From: Streptomyces guryensis
Lineage (GTDB): Bacteria > Actinomycetota > Actinomycetes > Streptomycetales > Streptomycetaceae
Assembly (NCBI RefSeq): GCF_021261325.1
Contig: NZ_JAJSBI010000018.1
Location: 124,001-188,000, forward strand
Direction of reading: 5' to 3'
DNA: 64,000 nucleotides
The notes under the pieces were generated by a model. That model saw nothing but the letters and a program-made list of their open reading frames with translations. It was not told where the DNA came from and ran no database searches. Below are positions 15,882 to 23,716 of this stretch, piece by piece; the first letter of the stretch is position 1, and the number at the start of each line of letters is the position of its first letter. The position numbers were made by a program, and so were the translations under genes.

Positions 15882-16490
15882 ATGACGGCGGCACAGACGC
15901 CCCGGCGTGGACCACGGGAGCGGATGGTCTTCGGCGCGGCCCAGCTCATCCGGCGCGACGGGGTCGCATCCACGGGGATGCGCGAGGTCGCCGCTTACGC
16001 GCAGGCGCCACGCGGTTCGCTCCAGCACTACTTCCCCGGAGGCAAGGAGCAGCTCGTCAACGAGGCGGTGGGCTGGGCCGGGAGCTACGCGGGCAACCGG
16101 ATCGACCGCTTCCTCGCCGCGCTGCCCACGCCGACGCCCGGCGGGCTGTTCGCCGAGATGGTGCGCCAGTGGACCGACGAGTACGAGACCGCCGGGTTCG
16201 CGGGCGGCTGCCCGGTGGCGGCCGCCACGGTGGACTGCGCCGAGTCCACCGCGTCCACACGGGAGGCCGTGGCCGCCGCGTTCCGCACCTGGAACGGCTC
16301 GGTCGCCCGCGCTCTGGCGGACATGGGCGTACCCGAGGAACGCGCCGGGGTCCTCGCCACGCTCATGATCGGAGCCCTGGAGGGGGCGATCCTCATCGCC
16401 CGGGCCGAGCGCGACGTCCGCGCGCTGACGAACGTGTCCCGGGAACTGGGCCCCCTCCTCGACGGCGCGGTGCACAAGAGCGGCGACTGA
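15882..16490 (+). CDS. TetR/AcrR-family transcriptional regulator
   Basis: A 202-residue repressor. The N-terminal HTH is clear: RERMVFGAAQLIRRDGVASTG, then MREVAAYAQAPRGSLQHYFPGGKEQL, the recognition helix being PRGSLQHYF. The C-terminal ligand domain begins AVGWAGSYAGNRI and contains GGCPVAAATVD, typical of the LmrA/YxaF-type TetR_C group. ATG 15882 follows GGGAGGAG by eight bases. The two CTATGAC/GTCATAG palindromes upstream are the probable operators for autoregulation and for control of the divergent dehydrogenase. The inducer may be the substrate of that dehydrogenase; this is inference. Confidence 0.88.
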   Translation: MTAAQTPRRGPRERMVFGAAQLIRRDGVASTGMREVAAYAQAPRGSLQHYFPGGKEQLVNEAVGWAGSYAGNRIDRFLAALPTPTPGGLFAEMVRQWTDEYETAGFAGGCPVAAATVDCAESTASTREAVAAAFRTWNGSVARALADMGVPEERAGVLATLMIGALEGAILIARAERDVRALTNVSRELGPLLDGAVHKSGD

Positions 16491-16507
16491 CCCCCGTCAC
16501 TCCCCGC

Positions 16508-16937
16508 TCACTCGCTCCAGTCGAGCTGATGCCCGGGAGTCCCCACCGACCGCCCGTAAGCGACCGCTTCGGCGCGGCCCGCCTCGTCCCCGCGCCGGTA
16601 CCGGAACACCTTCCCGGCGAAGACGACCACGCGCTCGTCCCCGGCGGTGAAGTCGGCGTACCAGCCGTTCTCCGGCTCCAGCGCTGCGGCGAGCGCCTCC
16701 GCGAGTCCGCTCACGTCGTCGCTGTCGGTCTCCCATTCGACGAGCGTCGAGAGTCCGGGCTGCCGGGCCTGGACATAGATCGCCTGGTAGATCGTCTCCG
16801 GACTCACGCGCGGGGTTCGCACCGGCCGAGACGTCGATGCGGGTGACGTTGCGCAGGCGCAGCCCCTCGGGCTGGAAGACCGCGCCCGGTCGGAGGTTCT
16901 CGCCGATGACGTATCCACTGATGGGTGATCGACGCAT
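16508..16937 (-). pseudogene. Conserved hypothetical protein disrupted by IS30-like debris
   Basis: ATG 16937 opens MRRSPISGYVIGENLRPGAVF and QPEGLRLRNVTRIDVS, which has the look of an intact conserved N-terminus. The same frame then becomes nonsense. In another frame, after a stretch that looks like an IS30 transposase, a coherent C-terminus follows: LVEWETDSDDVSGLAEALAAAL, then GWYADFTAGDERVVVFAGKVFRY and VGTPGHQLDWSE, stopping at 16508. The two halves appear to be one protein of about 125 residues interrupted around 16755-16830. I recall a common Streptomyces hypothetical with this pattern but no function. It converges on the TetR gene, 17 bp away. Confidence 0.65.
16755..16815 (-). mobile_element. 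IS30-family transposase scrap (about 20 codons)
   Basis: On the minus strand this segment reads RVSPETIYQAIYVQAR. It closely matches the conserved IS30 transposase block (RVSHExIYQxLYVQxRG) near the catalytic core. Nothing else of an IS30 transposase is visible on either side, and the flanks belong to a hypothetical gene, so this is a residual fragment. The resemblance is seen by eye; terminal repeats or target duplications were not identified. Confidence 0.6.
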
Positions 16938-17009
16938 GCCTCGAAGCTATCGGCCGCCACTGACATCACCCCCGGAACGGGAGTCTGCGAGGGCGCCCCC
17001 CCGGACATG

Positions 17010-17055
17010 GGTCGGGGAACGGTTTCCCTCCCCCGAAGGCAACCGTTCCCCGACC
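17010..17055 (-). terminator. Hairpin terminator after the astacin-like gene
   Basis: GGTCGGGGAACGGTT (17010-17024) and AACCGTTCCCCGACC (17041-17055) form a perfect 15-bp stem with a 16-nt loop. It lies 57 bp beyond the stop of the minus-strand metalloprotease at 17112, before the disrupted hypothetical gene. Confidence 0.72.
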
Positions 17056-17111
17056 GCTCCCCCGGCGCCGGACTGTGGGCCGGCTGACCGCGTGGGCGCG
17101 GATCTGTGCTG

Positions 17112-18197
17112 TCACCAGCACATGACCGCTGATTCCCCCGGACCCCACGCGGAGTACAGACGTACTCGGACGAAGTAGCGGCGGCCCTTGACGAGCCGGG
17201 CCTTGATGGTGGCGTTGTGCGGTGCTCCGCCGTCGTCCCGGCCGGCGAGGTAGCGGGCTTCCCCGTCCCGCTCCTCGAAGACCACGACGACGGAGTCGCT
17301 CGCGCCGAAGGTGCCGATGGTGTACTCGCGGGTCTGAGGCGGGTCGACGGTGAAGTCGGCCTGCTCGCCGGGGCCGATGCCGAGCGGCGCGGAGCGGAAG
17401 GGCACGAGCGAGGGCGGCCGTGGCACGTCGGCCGGCGGATACCAGCGCAGCACGAACTCCTTGTCGGCCGGCGAGAGTGTGCCGGGCGGGTGCAGGCCCC
17501 CGCGGAACTGCTCCGGCTCCAGGATCAGCCCGTCCGAGAACGCATACTCCATGATCGACTGCGGGTCCCAGACGGAGCCGTTGACCTCGTCCGGGTCGAG
17601 CTTGCGCAGGATGTTGGAGAACGTCCTGTCCCGGCTCCAGAAGTTCGGCGGGCCAGCCAGCTCGGCGTAGACGGCCTCGTCGTCCCAGTGGATGCCGGCG
17701 AACGGGCTCTGGTGTTCGTGCAGCATGCCGAGCGCGTGCCCGATCTCGTGCAGTGCCGTCCCGTGCTCCCCGGGCGCGGTCAGGTCCCAGCCGAAGTTCA
17801 TGGTGCGTTCGTTCTGGCCGACCCGCAGACAGTCCTTGCCCACCGTCGACCAGGAGCCGTCACCGAGCTGGAACCCGATGCGCAGCTCGGCCTCCGAGCG
17901 GTCGCCGACCTCGACGAACGACACGCCGATGCCGAGGCCCTGCCACTCCTGGAAGCATTCGCGCACCACGTCCCGCTGTTCCTTGGTGCCGACCCACGAG
18001 ACCCGGCGGGACTGCCCGGTTCCCGGTACCGGAATGACCGACCCGTCGGAGTCGCCGTCGAAGAACCAGTAGTGCACAACCGTGCCGTTGACCCACATCG
18101 ACCGTCCGCCGACGAGCGCACTGAGCCGCTCGGCGGTCAGCCCCGGTGTGAAAGCGGGGGCCGACCGCTGCGCGAGGGAGCAGCAGCGTCCGGTCAT
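17112..18197 (-). CDS. Astacin-like (M12A) zinc metalloprotease
   Basis: A 361-residue metzincin. The zinc-binding motif HEIGHALGMLHEHQS places His150, His154 and His160 as ligands and Glu151 as general base. A Met-turn follows in PQSIMEYAF. WYPPADVP marks the end of the catalytic domain; the last 80 or so residues (LGIGPGEQADFTVDPPQ onward) look like a beta-rich accessory domain. No signal peptide is visible; the start MTGRCCSLAQR was chosen at ATG 18197 because the longer TTG start adds only Arg/Pro-rich residues. A good ribosome binding site is lacking, so the start is uncertain. It is divergent from a LuxR-type regulator across a long inverted repeat, and a terminator follows. Confidence 0.8.
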   Translation of the reverse strand: MTGRCCSLAQRSAPAFTPGLTAERLSALVGGRSMWVNGTVVHYWFFDGDSDGSVIPVPGTGQSRRVSWVGTKEQRDVVRECFQEWQGLGIGVSFVEVGDRSEAELRIGFQLGDGSWSTVGKDCLRVGQNERTMNFGWDLTAPGEHGTALHEIGHALGMLHEHQSPFAGIHWDDEAVYAELAGPPNFWSRDRTFSNILRKLDPDEVNGSVWDPQSIMEYAFSDGLILEPEQFRGGLHPPGTLSPADKEFVLRWYPPADVPRPPSLVPFRSAPLGIGPGEQADFTVDPPQTREYTIGTFGASDSVVVVFEERDGEARYLAGRDDGGAPHNATIKARLVKGRRYFVRVRLYSAWGPGESAVMCW

Positions 18198-18244
18198 GCG
18201 CACAGGTTGCCGTGGGCGGGGTGACAGGCGCCTGAGTCGGGGGC

Positions 18245-18275
18245 TACTCAAGTCACCCTGTATCAGGGTTGAGTA
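18245..18275. promoter_or_regulatory. Extended inverted repeat in the astacin/LuxR divergent promoter
   Basis: ACCCTG-TAT-CAGGGT (18255-18269) is a perfect 15-bp palindrome. It is flanked by TACTCAA (18245-18251) and its complement TTGAGTA (18269-18275), so the dyad extends almost symmetrically to 31 bp. It sits between the metalloprotease start (18197, minus) and the regulator start (18293, plus). This is the size and position expected for a dimeric regulator operator, most simply the LuxR-type product. The sequence symmetry is seen; the bound protein is inferred. Confidence 0.6.
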
Positions 18276-18292
18276 CTCGCGCTCATACTCCC

Positions 18293-20242
18293 GTGACGAC
18301 TTTCGAACGCGAGGCGAAGACCCTTGAACTGCCCTGGCAGTTCACCGGACGTGAGGACGAGCTCGAGCTGATCCGCCGCTCCCTGACCGCAGGCCGGCAC
18401 GGCATCGTGGTCACCGGCCCGGTCGGCTGTGGCAAGACCCGGCTGGTCACCGAGGCCGTGCGGGGCAGCGACCGCGCCCGCGCGGCCGGGACGCCCGAGA
18501 CCCGGCACCTCCCCTTCGCCGCGTTCGCCCACCTGCTGCCCGAGGCGGTCTCCCTGCACCGGGCGGTCCAACTCCTGTCCGGGGTACGGCTGCTGGTGGT
18601 CGACGACGCGCACCTGCTCGACGACGCCTCGGCCGCTCTCGTGCACCAGCTGGCCGTGCACGGCCGCACCCGCCTGGTCGTCGTCGCCGACGGGGGCCCC
18701 TACCCCGGGGCGATCTCCCGGCTGTGGACCGGGGAGCTGCTGCCGCGCCTCGCCCTGGAGCCTTTGCCCCGCGAGGACACCGAGCAGCTCCTCGCGGCGG
18801 GCGCCGGGGGCAGCCTGGAGCCGCTCACCCTGAACCGCCTCCACCACCTGTGCCAGGGAGACCTGAGGCTGCTGCGCGAACTGATGGACGCCGTGCGCGA
18901 GCGCGGTCTGCTCACCCGCCTCCTCCCGGACACGGACGAATGGGCGTGGCGCGGCCCGGTGCCGGTGACGGCGACCGTCCGCCAGCGCACCGCCCAGGTC
19001 CTCGAACGTCCCGGCTCCGAGGAGCGCGGGATCCTCGAACGCCTGGCCTTCGCGGAGCCCCTGCCCCTGCACATGGACGACCTCGACCTGTGCCTCCTGG
19101 AAAACCTCGAGGCCGACGGCCTGATCCGCATCGACGACCAGTGCGACCAGGACAACCAGGGCACGGTCCGCCTCGTCCACCCCCTGCACGGCCCGGTGCT
19201 GCGCTCCGCGGCCGGCAGGCTCCGGGCGAGGCGCCTGTCCCGCACACCGGCACAGTGCGCCGCGGCCCTCGCCGCCGAGTCGGCAGCGCTGACCCGCCGG
19301 ATCGAGCAGACGGACGTACGGTTGCTGCCGACGCCCGTGGGGGAGTGGCTCGCTCAGGAGGGCGCACCGGTACCCGCCGGGTACGCGGCCGTGCGCGCGC
19401 GGTTCTCGCGGCTTCGGGGGGAGCTGCGGGAGGCGGCGGCCTGGGCGCGCGAAGGGCTGCGGGGCGCTGCGGACGACGCGTCCTGCCGTACCGAACTCGC
19501 CCTGGCCGCCGCACAGTCGGGGGATGCGGCGAGGGCCCGGGAGGCCGTGGCGGACCACCCTGACCTGGACGAGCCGTCCGCCTGGCTGATCGCGGCCCGC
19601 GGGGACGTGGACGGGGCGCTGGCGGCGATCGGCGACACCACCGACGGCATGGTGCGACGGTACGGCGACGGCAGCGACGGCATGGCCGCGAGCTCCGATC
19701 GCAGGGGCGCCGCGACGGCCGAGATCGCCGGCAGTGCCGGCGCGTTCGCCCTCTACGACGCCGTACGGCTCGGAGCCCCGGAGAAGGTCGCCGAGCGCCT
19801 CCCCGCCGACGGTCTGTTCGCCCTGCACGCCGAGGCGCTGGCCCGCGAGGACGGACCGGCGCTGGACCGGGCCGCGGAGGCGCTGGAGGGGCGCGGGTTC
19901 CTGCTGTTCGCGGCCGAGGCGTACGCGCAGGCCGTGCGTGCGCACCGCGACCCCCGCGCCGCACGCACCTCACGCACGCGCGCCGTCGCCCTGGCCCGCC
20001 GCTGCCAGGGCGCCCGCACCCCGGCCCTGGCGGGGCTGGTCCTGGGCGAACTGACCGCCCGCCAGCGGCAGATCGTCACCCTGGCGGCCGCGGGCCTGAG
20101 CAACCGGCAGATCGCGGAACAGCTCACGCTGTCCATCCGCACCGTCGGCAATCACCTCTACAGCGCCTACGCCCGGCTCGGTGCGAGCGACCGGGGCGCT
20201 CTGCCGTGGCTCGTGGAGCTGCCGGACGCGCAGCCCGCCTGA
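18293..20242 (+). CDS. Large P-loop ATPase regulator with C-terminal LuxR HTH
   Basis: A protein of about 649 residues. The N-terminus has an ATPase module: FTGREDELELIRRSL, Walker A VTGPVGCGKTRL and Walker B-like VRLLVVDDAHLLDD. The middle is Ala/Leu-rich helical and TPR-like. The last 60 residues are a LuxR-type HTH: LTARQRQIVTLAAAGLSNRQIAEQ and then IRTVGNHLYSAYARLGA. This is the layout of LAL/MalT-like regulators, though at 650 residues it is shorter than classical ones. GTG 18293 (VTTFERE) is chosen; TTG 18269 is an alternative, and neither has a strong ribosome binding site, so a short leader is possible. It probably acts on the dyad at 18245-18275 and the divergent protease. Confidence 0.82.
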   Translation: MTTFEREAKTLELPWQFTGREDELELIRRSLTAGRHGIVVTGPVGCGKTRLVTEAVRGSDRARAAGTPETRHLPFAAFAHLLPEAVSLHRAVQLLSGVRLLVVDDAHLLDDASAALVHQLAVHGRTRLVVVADGGPYPGAISRLWTGELLPRLALEPLPREDTEQLLAAGAGGSLEPLTLNRLHHLCQGDLRLLRELMDAVRERGLLTRLLPDTDEWAWRGPVPVTATVRQRTAQVLERPGSEERGILERLAFAEPLPLHMDDLDLCLLENLEADGLIRIDDQCDQDNQGTVRLVHPLHGPVLRSAAGRLRARRLSRTPAQCAAALAAESAALTRRIEQTDVRLLPTPVGEWLAQEGAPVPAGYAAVRARFSRLRGELREAAAWAREGLRGAADDASCRTELALAAAQSGDAARAREAVADHPDLDEPSAWLIAARGDVDGALAAIGDTTDGMVRRYGDGSDGMAASSDRRGAATAEIAGSAGAFALYDAVRLGAPEKVAERLPADGLFALHAEALAREDGPALDRAAEALEGRGFLLFAAEAYAQAVRAHRDPRAARTSRTRAVALARRCQGARTPALAGLVLGELTARQRQIVTLAAAGLSNRQIAEQLTLSIRTVGNHLYSAYARLGASDRGALPWLVELPDAQPA

Positions 20243-20258
20243 GCCGCGCCCATGAACC

Positions 20259-20300
20259 GGCGGTCTGACCCCCAGTATTCGGGGGAGGGGTCAGGCCGCC
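20259..20300. terminator. Terminator between convergent LuxR and poly-Ser genes
   Basis: GGCGGTCTGACCCC (20259-20272) pairs with GGGGTCAGGCCGCC (20287-20300) with a single G-U type mismatch. It lies 17 bp after the regulator stop and before the end of the minus-strand gene at 20332, so it can serve both. Confidence 0.65.
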
Positions 20301-20331
20301 GACCGCTGCCGGGAGCGCCGGGTGTGTCTCG

Positions 20332-20859
20332 TCAGGCGTAGGTCCAGCGCCACCGGCTCGCGCTGTACGTGCATTTGATCGACGTGCCGCCCGCGGTGGT
20401 CGTGACCGCCCCGTGGTCGCTGTCGCGGCAGAACTGTCCCGCCGAGTAGCAGTTGCCCGCGTTGGACGTGATCGAGCACGTGCCCACGCTGTCCTGGCTG
20501 CTACTGCTACTGCTACTGCTACTGCTACTGCTACTGGTGCTGTTGCTGCCCGTGCCGGCGGCTTTGGCGGCGGCGGTCTTGGTGACGGTGACCGTCGGGC
20601 CGGGCTTCGCCGCGGCCTTGACGGTTTCGGTGACCGTCGGACCCGGCTCCGGCGTGGCCGTCACGGTCGCCGTGATGGTCGTCGCGGGCTTGACCTTGGC
20701 CTCGACGGGCTGTTTGTCGCTGTTCGCGGGGGAGGCGATGAGCGCGCCCGCGAAGAGCAGGCCGGCGCCGCCGAGCCACACTCGCTTGCGCTTGCGCAGC
20801 GGACGCATGTCCGGCGGGCGTGGCGCCGGCGGTATGGGTGCCGTGTACGGGTTGGTCAT
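20332..20859 (-). CDS. Membrane-anchored/secreted protein with poly-Ser linker and Cys-rich C-terminal domain
   Basis: A 175-residue protein of unrecognised function. A Pro-rich cytoplasmic start (PYTAPIPPAPRPPD) and basic RKRKR precede one membrane or signal segment (VWLGGAGLLFAGALIAS). Next comes a Thr/Val/Pro-rich stretch with repeated GPTVT(E/V)T units, a run of about 14 Ser, and a compact domain with four Cys (VGTCSI, NCYS, QFCRD, IKCTYS) ending WRWTYA, likely disulfide-bonded outside the cell. ATG 20859 is preceded by AGGGGGA. The Ser run is encoded by a 6-bp tandem repeat, so its length may vary among strains. It stands alone between a terminator and the CHAT locus. Confidence 0.72.
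   Translation of the reverse strand: MTNPYTAPIPPAPRPPDMRPLRKRKRVWLGGAGLLFAGALIASPANSDKQPVEAKVKPATTITATVTATPEPGPTVTETVKAAAKPGPTVTVTKTAAAKAAGTGSNSTSSSSSSSSSSSSSQDSVGTCSITSNAGNCYSAGQFCRDSDHGAVTTTAGGTSIKCTYSASRWRWTYA
20501..20536. repeat. Six exact tandem copies of CTACTG encoding poly-Ser
   Basis: CTACTG is repeated six times without change on the plus strand. On the coding strand this reads as alternating AGC/AGT Ser codons. Most Ser codons nearby are TCC or TCG, so the array stands out in codon use. A hexanucleotide array keeps the frame when it expands or contracts. Confidence 0.85.
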
Positions 20860-21002
20860 CTCGTCCCCCTGGGTGTTTCAGGTGGAGTGACCGTAGTGCC
20901 CCACAAGGAGGCATGTGAAGAATCTGTGAGGAGAGTGATCATTCTGTGACCGTCGTTCTGGGGCGCCGCGTCCAGGACTACTCGGGCCGACGCCCCGCGA
21001 GT

Positions 21003-23606
21003 TCAGGCCGCCCCGAACGCCGTGAACGCCCACCCCGTCGCCTGGTGCAGCGCATCCCCCGGCAGCGAGGCGCGCGCGTCGCGCAGGGCCTCGGCCAGCG
21101 ACAGGCCCGCGCTCAGACCCTTGTGCAGGGCGAGCATCAGCGGCACCACGGCGTGGTCGTTGACTGGTGCGCTGCTGGCCACGACCCCCGCCGTGCCGAG
21201 GGGCAGCAGGGCGGTGACCAGGCCGAGGAGTTCGTCCGCGCCTACCGAGGCGAGGCGGGCGGTGTCGCAGCTGGACAGGATGATCCGGTACGGGCTGCGC
21301 GCCAGGCGTTCGAAGTCGTGGACGATGAGCGGCCCGTCGGCCATTCGCAGTGCGGAGAACAGGGGGCTGTCGGCGCGGAACGTGCCGTGCGCGGCGATGT
21401 GGGCCAGCGTGGCGCCGTCGAGTTCCTCCAGGACACGCGGCACGCGCGCGTCGTCGTGTTCCAGCAGGGTGGGTCTGCCGTAGCGGTCTGCGAGTTCGGG
21501 TACTTCCGCGCCGCCGGTGGCGAGCCCCGGTCCGCGGACCAGGACGTGGCGGCCGCCGGGCGGCGGCTCGGTCTCGTGGGCGCGCAGCCAGCTGCCGGCC
21601 GACGGCGACACGCTCAGCACCCGCTCCCGCAGCGACGGCAGCAGCGCCCACGGCACGCGGTGCAGCCTGCCGGGCGGTACGACCACCACCGGGCCGCCGC
21701 CCAGTTGGACGGCGGCCGGTCCGAGCAGCAGCTCCTCCAGTCGGCGGCCCATGGCCTCGACCACCGGAAGCCGCGCCTCCGCGCCCGGGTGGGCCAACCG
21801 CCGCAGCCCGGCCTGCACATGCTCGGCCTCGGTCTCGGCGTCGGCGAGCAGCCCCGCCTCGAACCGCCGCACCCGCCCCTGCCCGCACAGCAGCACCTGG
21901 ACCCGGCCGTCGAGCACGGCGAGCTCCACCAGCCGCACCTCGCCCAGCCGTTCCAGCAGCCTGCCGACGTCGAAGCGGTCCTCGGCGCCCGGCCCGTCGC
22001 CGCGCATGTGCAGGGTCCGGGAGCGGATCTCCCGCTCCAGACGCCGCTGTTCACGCTCCAGGGTCGGGATCGGGTGGCCGTCGCTGCGGGCCTCCTCCGC
22101 GCGGGCGGCGATCTCCCGGAACGCCGTCAGGCTGCCGAGCAGGACCGGGTCGGCGGGCGGCCGGGTGGGCGGCGTGGACAGGACGGTGGCCCGCCAGCGT
22201 TCGCTCCACATCAGCAGCCGGCGCGGGCTGCCCGCGTCGAGGCTCGCCCGCTGGGCCAACGCGGCCAGCTCCGCGCCCTGTTCGGTGGCGCGGGCCCGCA
22301 GCTCGGAGGCACCCAGCGTCATCCGGTGGTCGTCGAGCACGTCGAGGCCACGCCGGCACGCCTCCAGGACGCCCCGGCCGGAACCGGCGGCCCGCGCGCG
22401 CAGCGCCTGCGCGGCCCAGCCCGTCATCCGCGCCAGCGGCGGCCCGCTGTGCCGGGAGCGGGCGGCGACGGCCAGATGCCGCTCGGCGTCCGCCGTCCAG
22501 CCGAGGCCCAGCGCGATCCGGCCCGCGAGCAGCGAGGCCTCCGGGGCGGCCGGCGCGCCGAACGAGGCGAGCCGCTCGGCCACCGCCGCCGCGTCCGCGA
22601 CCAGGCGTCCCGAGCGGCGCCCGGCGGCCACCCGCGCCTCGATCAGCACCAGCCGGGCATGCGTCTCCCACCAGGTGCGCCGCTGCCCGGCGAACAGCCG
22701 TACCGCCAGCGCCGCGCGCGCGATCGCCGTGTGCGGATCGCCCGCCAGACGCGCCGCGCGGGCCGCGACCAGCAGCAGCTCTGCCTTCCGGGTGGACTGC
22801 CCGCCGATGCCGTCGAGCGCCCCTATGGCCGTGTCCGCCTCGGCGAGCGCCTCGGGGGCGAGCCCGGCGGCCATCAACACCTCGCAGCGCCGGATGTAGA
22901 GCATGAACGACGGCGTGCCCAGCTTGGCGTACCGCTCCTCGGCCTCGTCCAGAAGCCGCAGCGCGACCGGGATGTCGCCCGACCGGAACGCGGCGAGTCC
23001 CCGGCTCTCCACCACGTCCGCCTTGTCGTGCTCCTGGCCGGTGGTGTCCCACTGGGCATGCGCGGCGGTGAAGTCCGCCTCCGCCCGGTCCACCGCCCCG
23101 AGAGCCAGATGCACCGTGGCCCGCAGGGTCAGCGCCCGCGCCGTCCATATGACGTCATCCGCCTGCCGCAGCACGGGAATCGCCCGGCGTACGTCCTCCA
23201 GCGCCTCCCGGTGCCGGCCCAGCACCCAGGACGCGTAGGCCCGCCGGAACAGGACACGCGCGCGGGTGTGCCCGCTGCTCACCGCGACACCCCGCTCCAG
23301 CGCCTCCAGGCCCTGCCGGGTGCGGCCGGAGTGCACCAGCGCCACGCCGAGGGTGGCCAGGATGTCCGCCTCCCGGTCGGGCGCCTGGGCGCGCGCGGCC
23401 AGATCGCGGGCGCGGCGCAGATGGTGCAGCGCGATCCGCATGTCGCCCCAGTCCCGCTGCCAGATGCCGATCACCTGGTGCGCGACGGAGGCGCGCCACG
23501 GCGTGGGACCGGAGTCCAGCACGCCCTGTGCCCGCGCCCGGGCCTCGCCGGGGTCGGCGAACACCATCGGCAGCAGTTCGAGAACCGAGTCGCTTCCCGC
23601 TGTCAC
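21003..23606 (-). CDS. TPR-CHAT caspase-like protease, 867 aa
   Basis: A large cytosolic protein. Roughly the first 400 residues are TPR-like helical repeats (e.g. ADILATLGVALVHSGRTRQGLEALE, here broken as ADILATLGVALVHSG and ALERGV; also ALTLRATVHLALGAVDRAE). A linker helix region follows. The C-terminal 300 residues form a CHAT domain with PGRLHRVPWALLP, catalytic His740 in HIAAHGTF and Cys780 in ILSSCDTARL, and the closing GATGWAFTAFG-like end. Both catalytic residues are present, so it should be an active cysteine protease. The repeats probably sense a partner or substrate. GTG 23606 has no strong ribosome binding site. It is divergent, 110 bp away, from a cytosolic S8 protease linked to a sigma factor, pointing to a proteolytic signalling unit. 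Function is inferred. Confidence 0.85.
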   Translation of the reverse strand: MTAGSDSVLELLPMVFADPGEARARAQGVLDSGPTPWRASVAHQVIGIWQRDWGDMRIALHHLRRARDLAARAQAPDREADILATLGVALVHSGRTRQGLEALERGVAVSSGHTRARVLFRRAYASWVLGRHREALEDVRRAIPVLRQADDVIWTARALTLRATVHLALGAVDRAEADFTAAHAQWDTTGQEHDKADVVESRGLAAFRSGDIPVALRLLDEAEERYAKLGTPSFMLYIRRCEVLMAAGLAPEALAEADTAIGALDGIGGQSTRKAELLLVAARAARLAGDPHTAIARAALAVRLFAGQRRTWWETHARLVLIEARVAAGRRSGRLVADAAAVAERLASFGAPAAPEASLLAGRIALGLGWTADAERHLAVAARSRHSGPPLARMTGWAAQALRARAAGSGRGVLEACRRGLDVLDDHRMTLGASELRARATEQGAELAALAQRASLDAGSPRRLLMWSERWRATVLSTPPTRPPADPVLLGSLTAFREIAARAEEARSDGHPIPTLEREQRRLEREIRSRTLHMRGDGPGAEDRFDVGRLLERLGEVRLVELAVLDGRVQVLLCGQGRVRRFEAGLLADAETEAEHVQAGLRRLAHPGAEARLPVVEAMGRRLEELLLGPAAVQLGGGPVVVVPPGRLHRVPWALLPSLRERVLSVSPSAGSWLRAHETEPPPGGRHVLVRGPGLATGGAEVPELADRYGRPTLLEHDDARVPRVLEELDGATLAHIAAHGTFRADSPLFSALRMADGPLIVHDFERLARSPYRIILSSCDTARLASVGADELLGLVTALLPLGTAGVVASSAPVNDHAVVPLMLALHKGLSAGLSLAEALRDARASLPGDALHQATGWAFTAFGAA

Positions 23607-23716
23607 TCAAAGGATGGTAGTGGCCGTGGTTGCGCCCCACACCGGTTTGGCGCTGTATCAATCGACGGCTCCGCGACTCTGACTGACGACAGTCGCCTCA
23701 AGGGGGAGGACACGCC

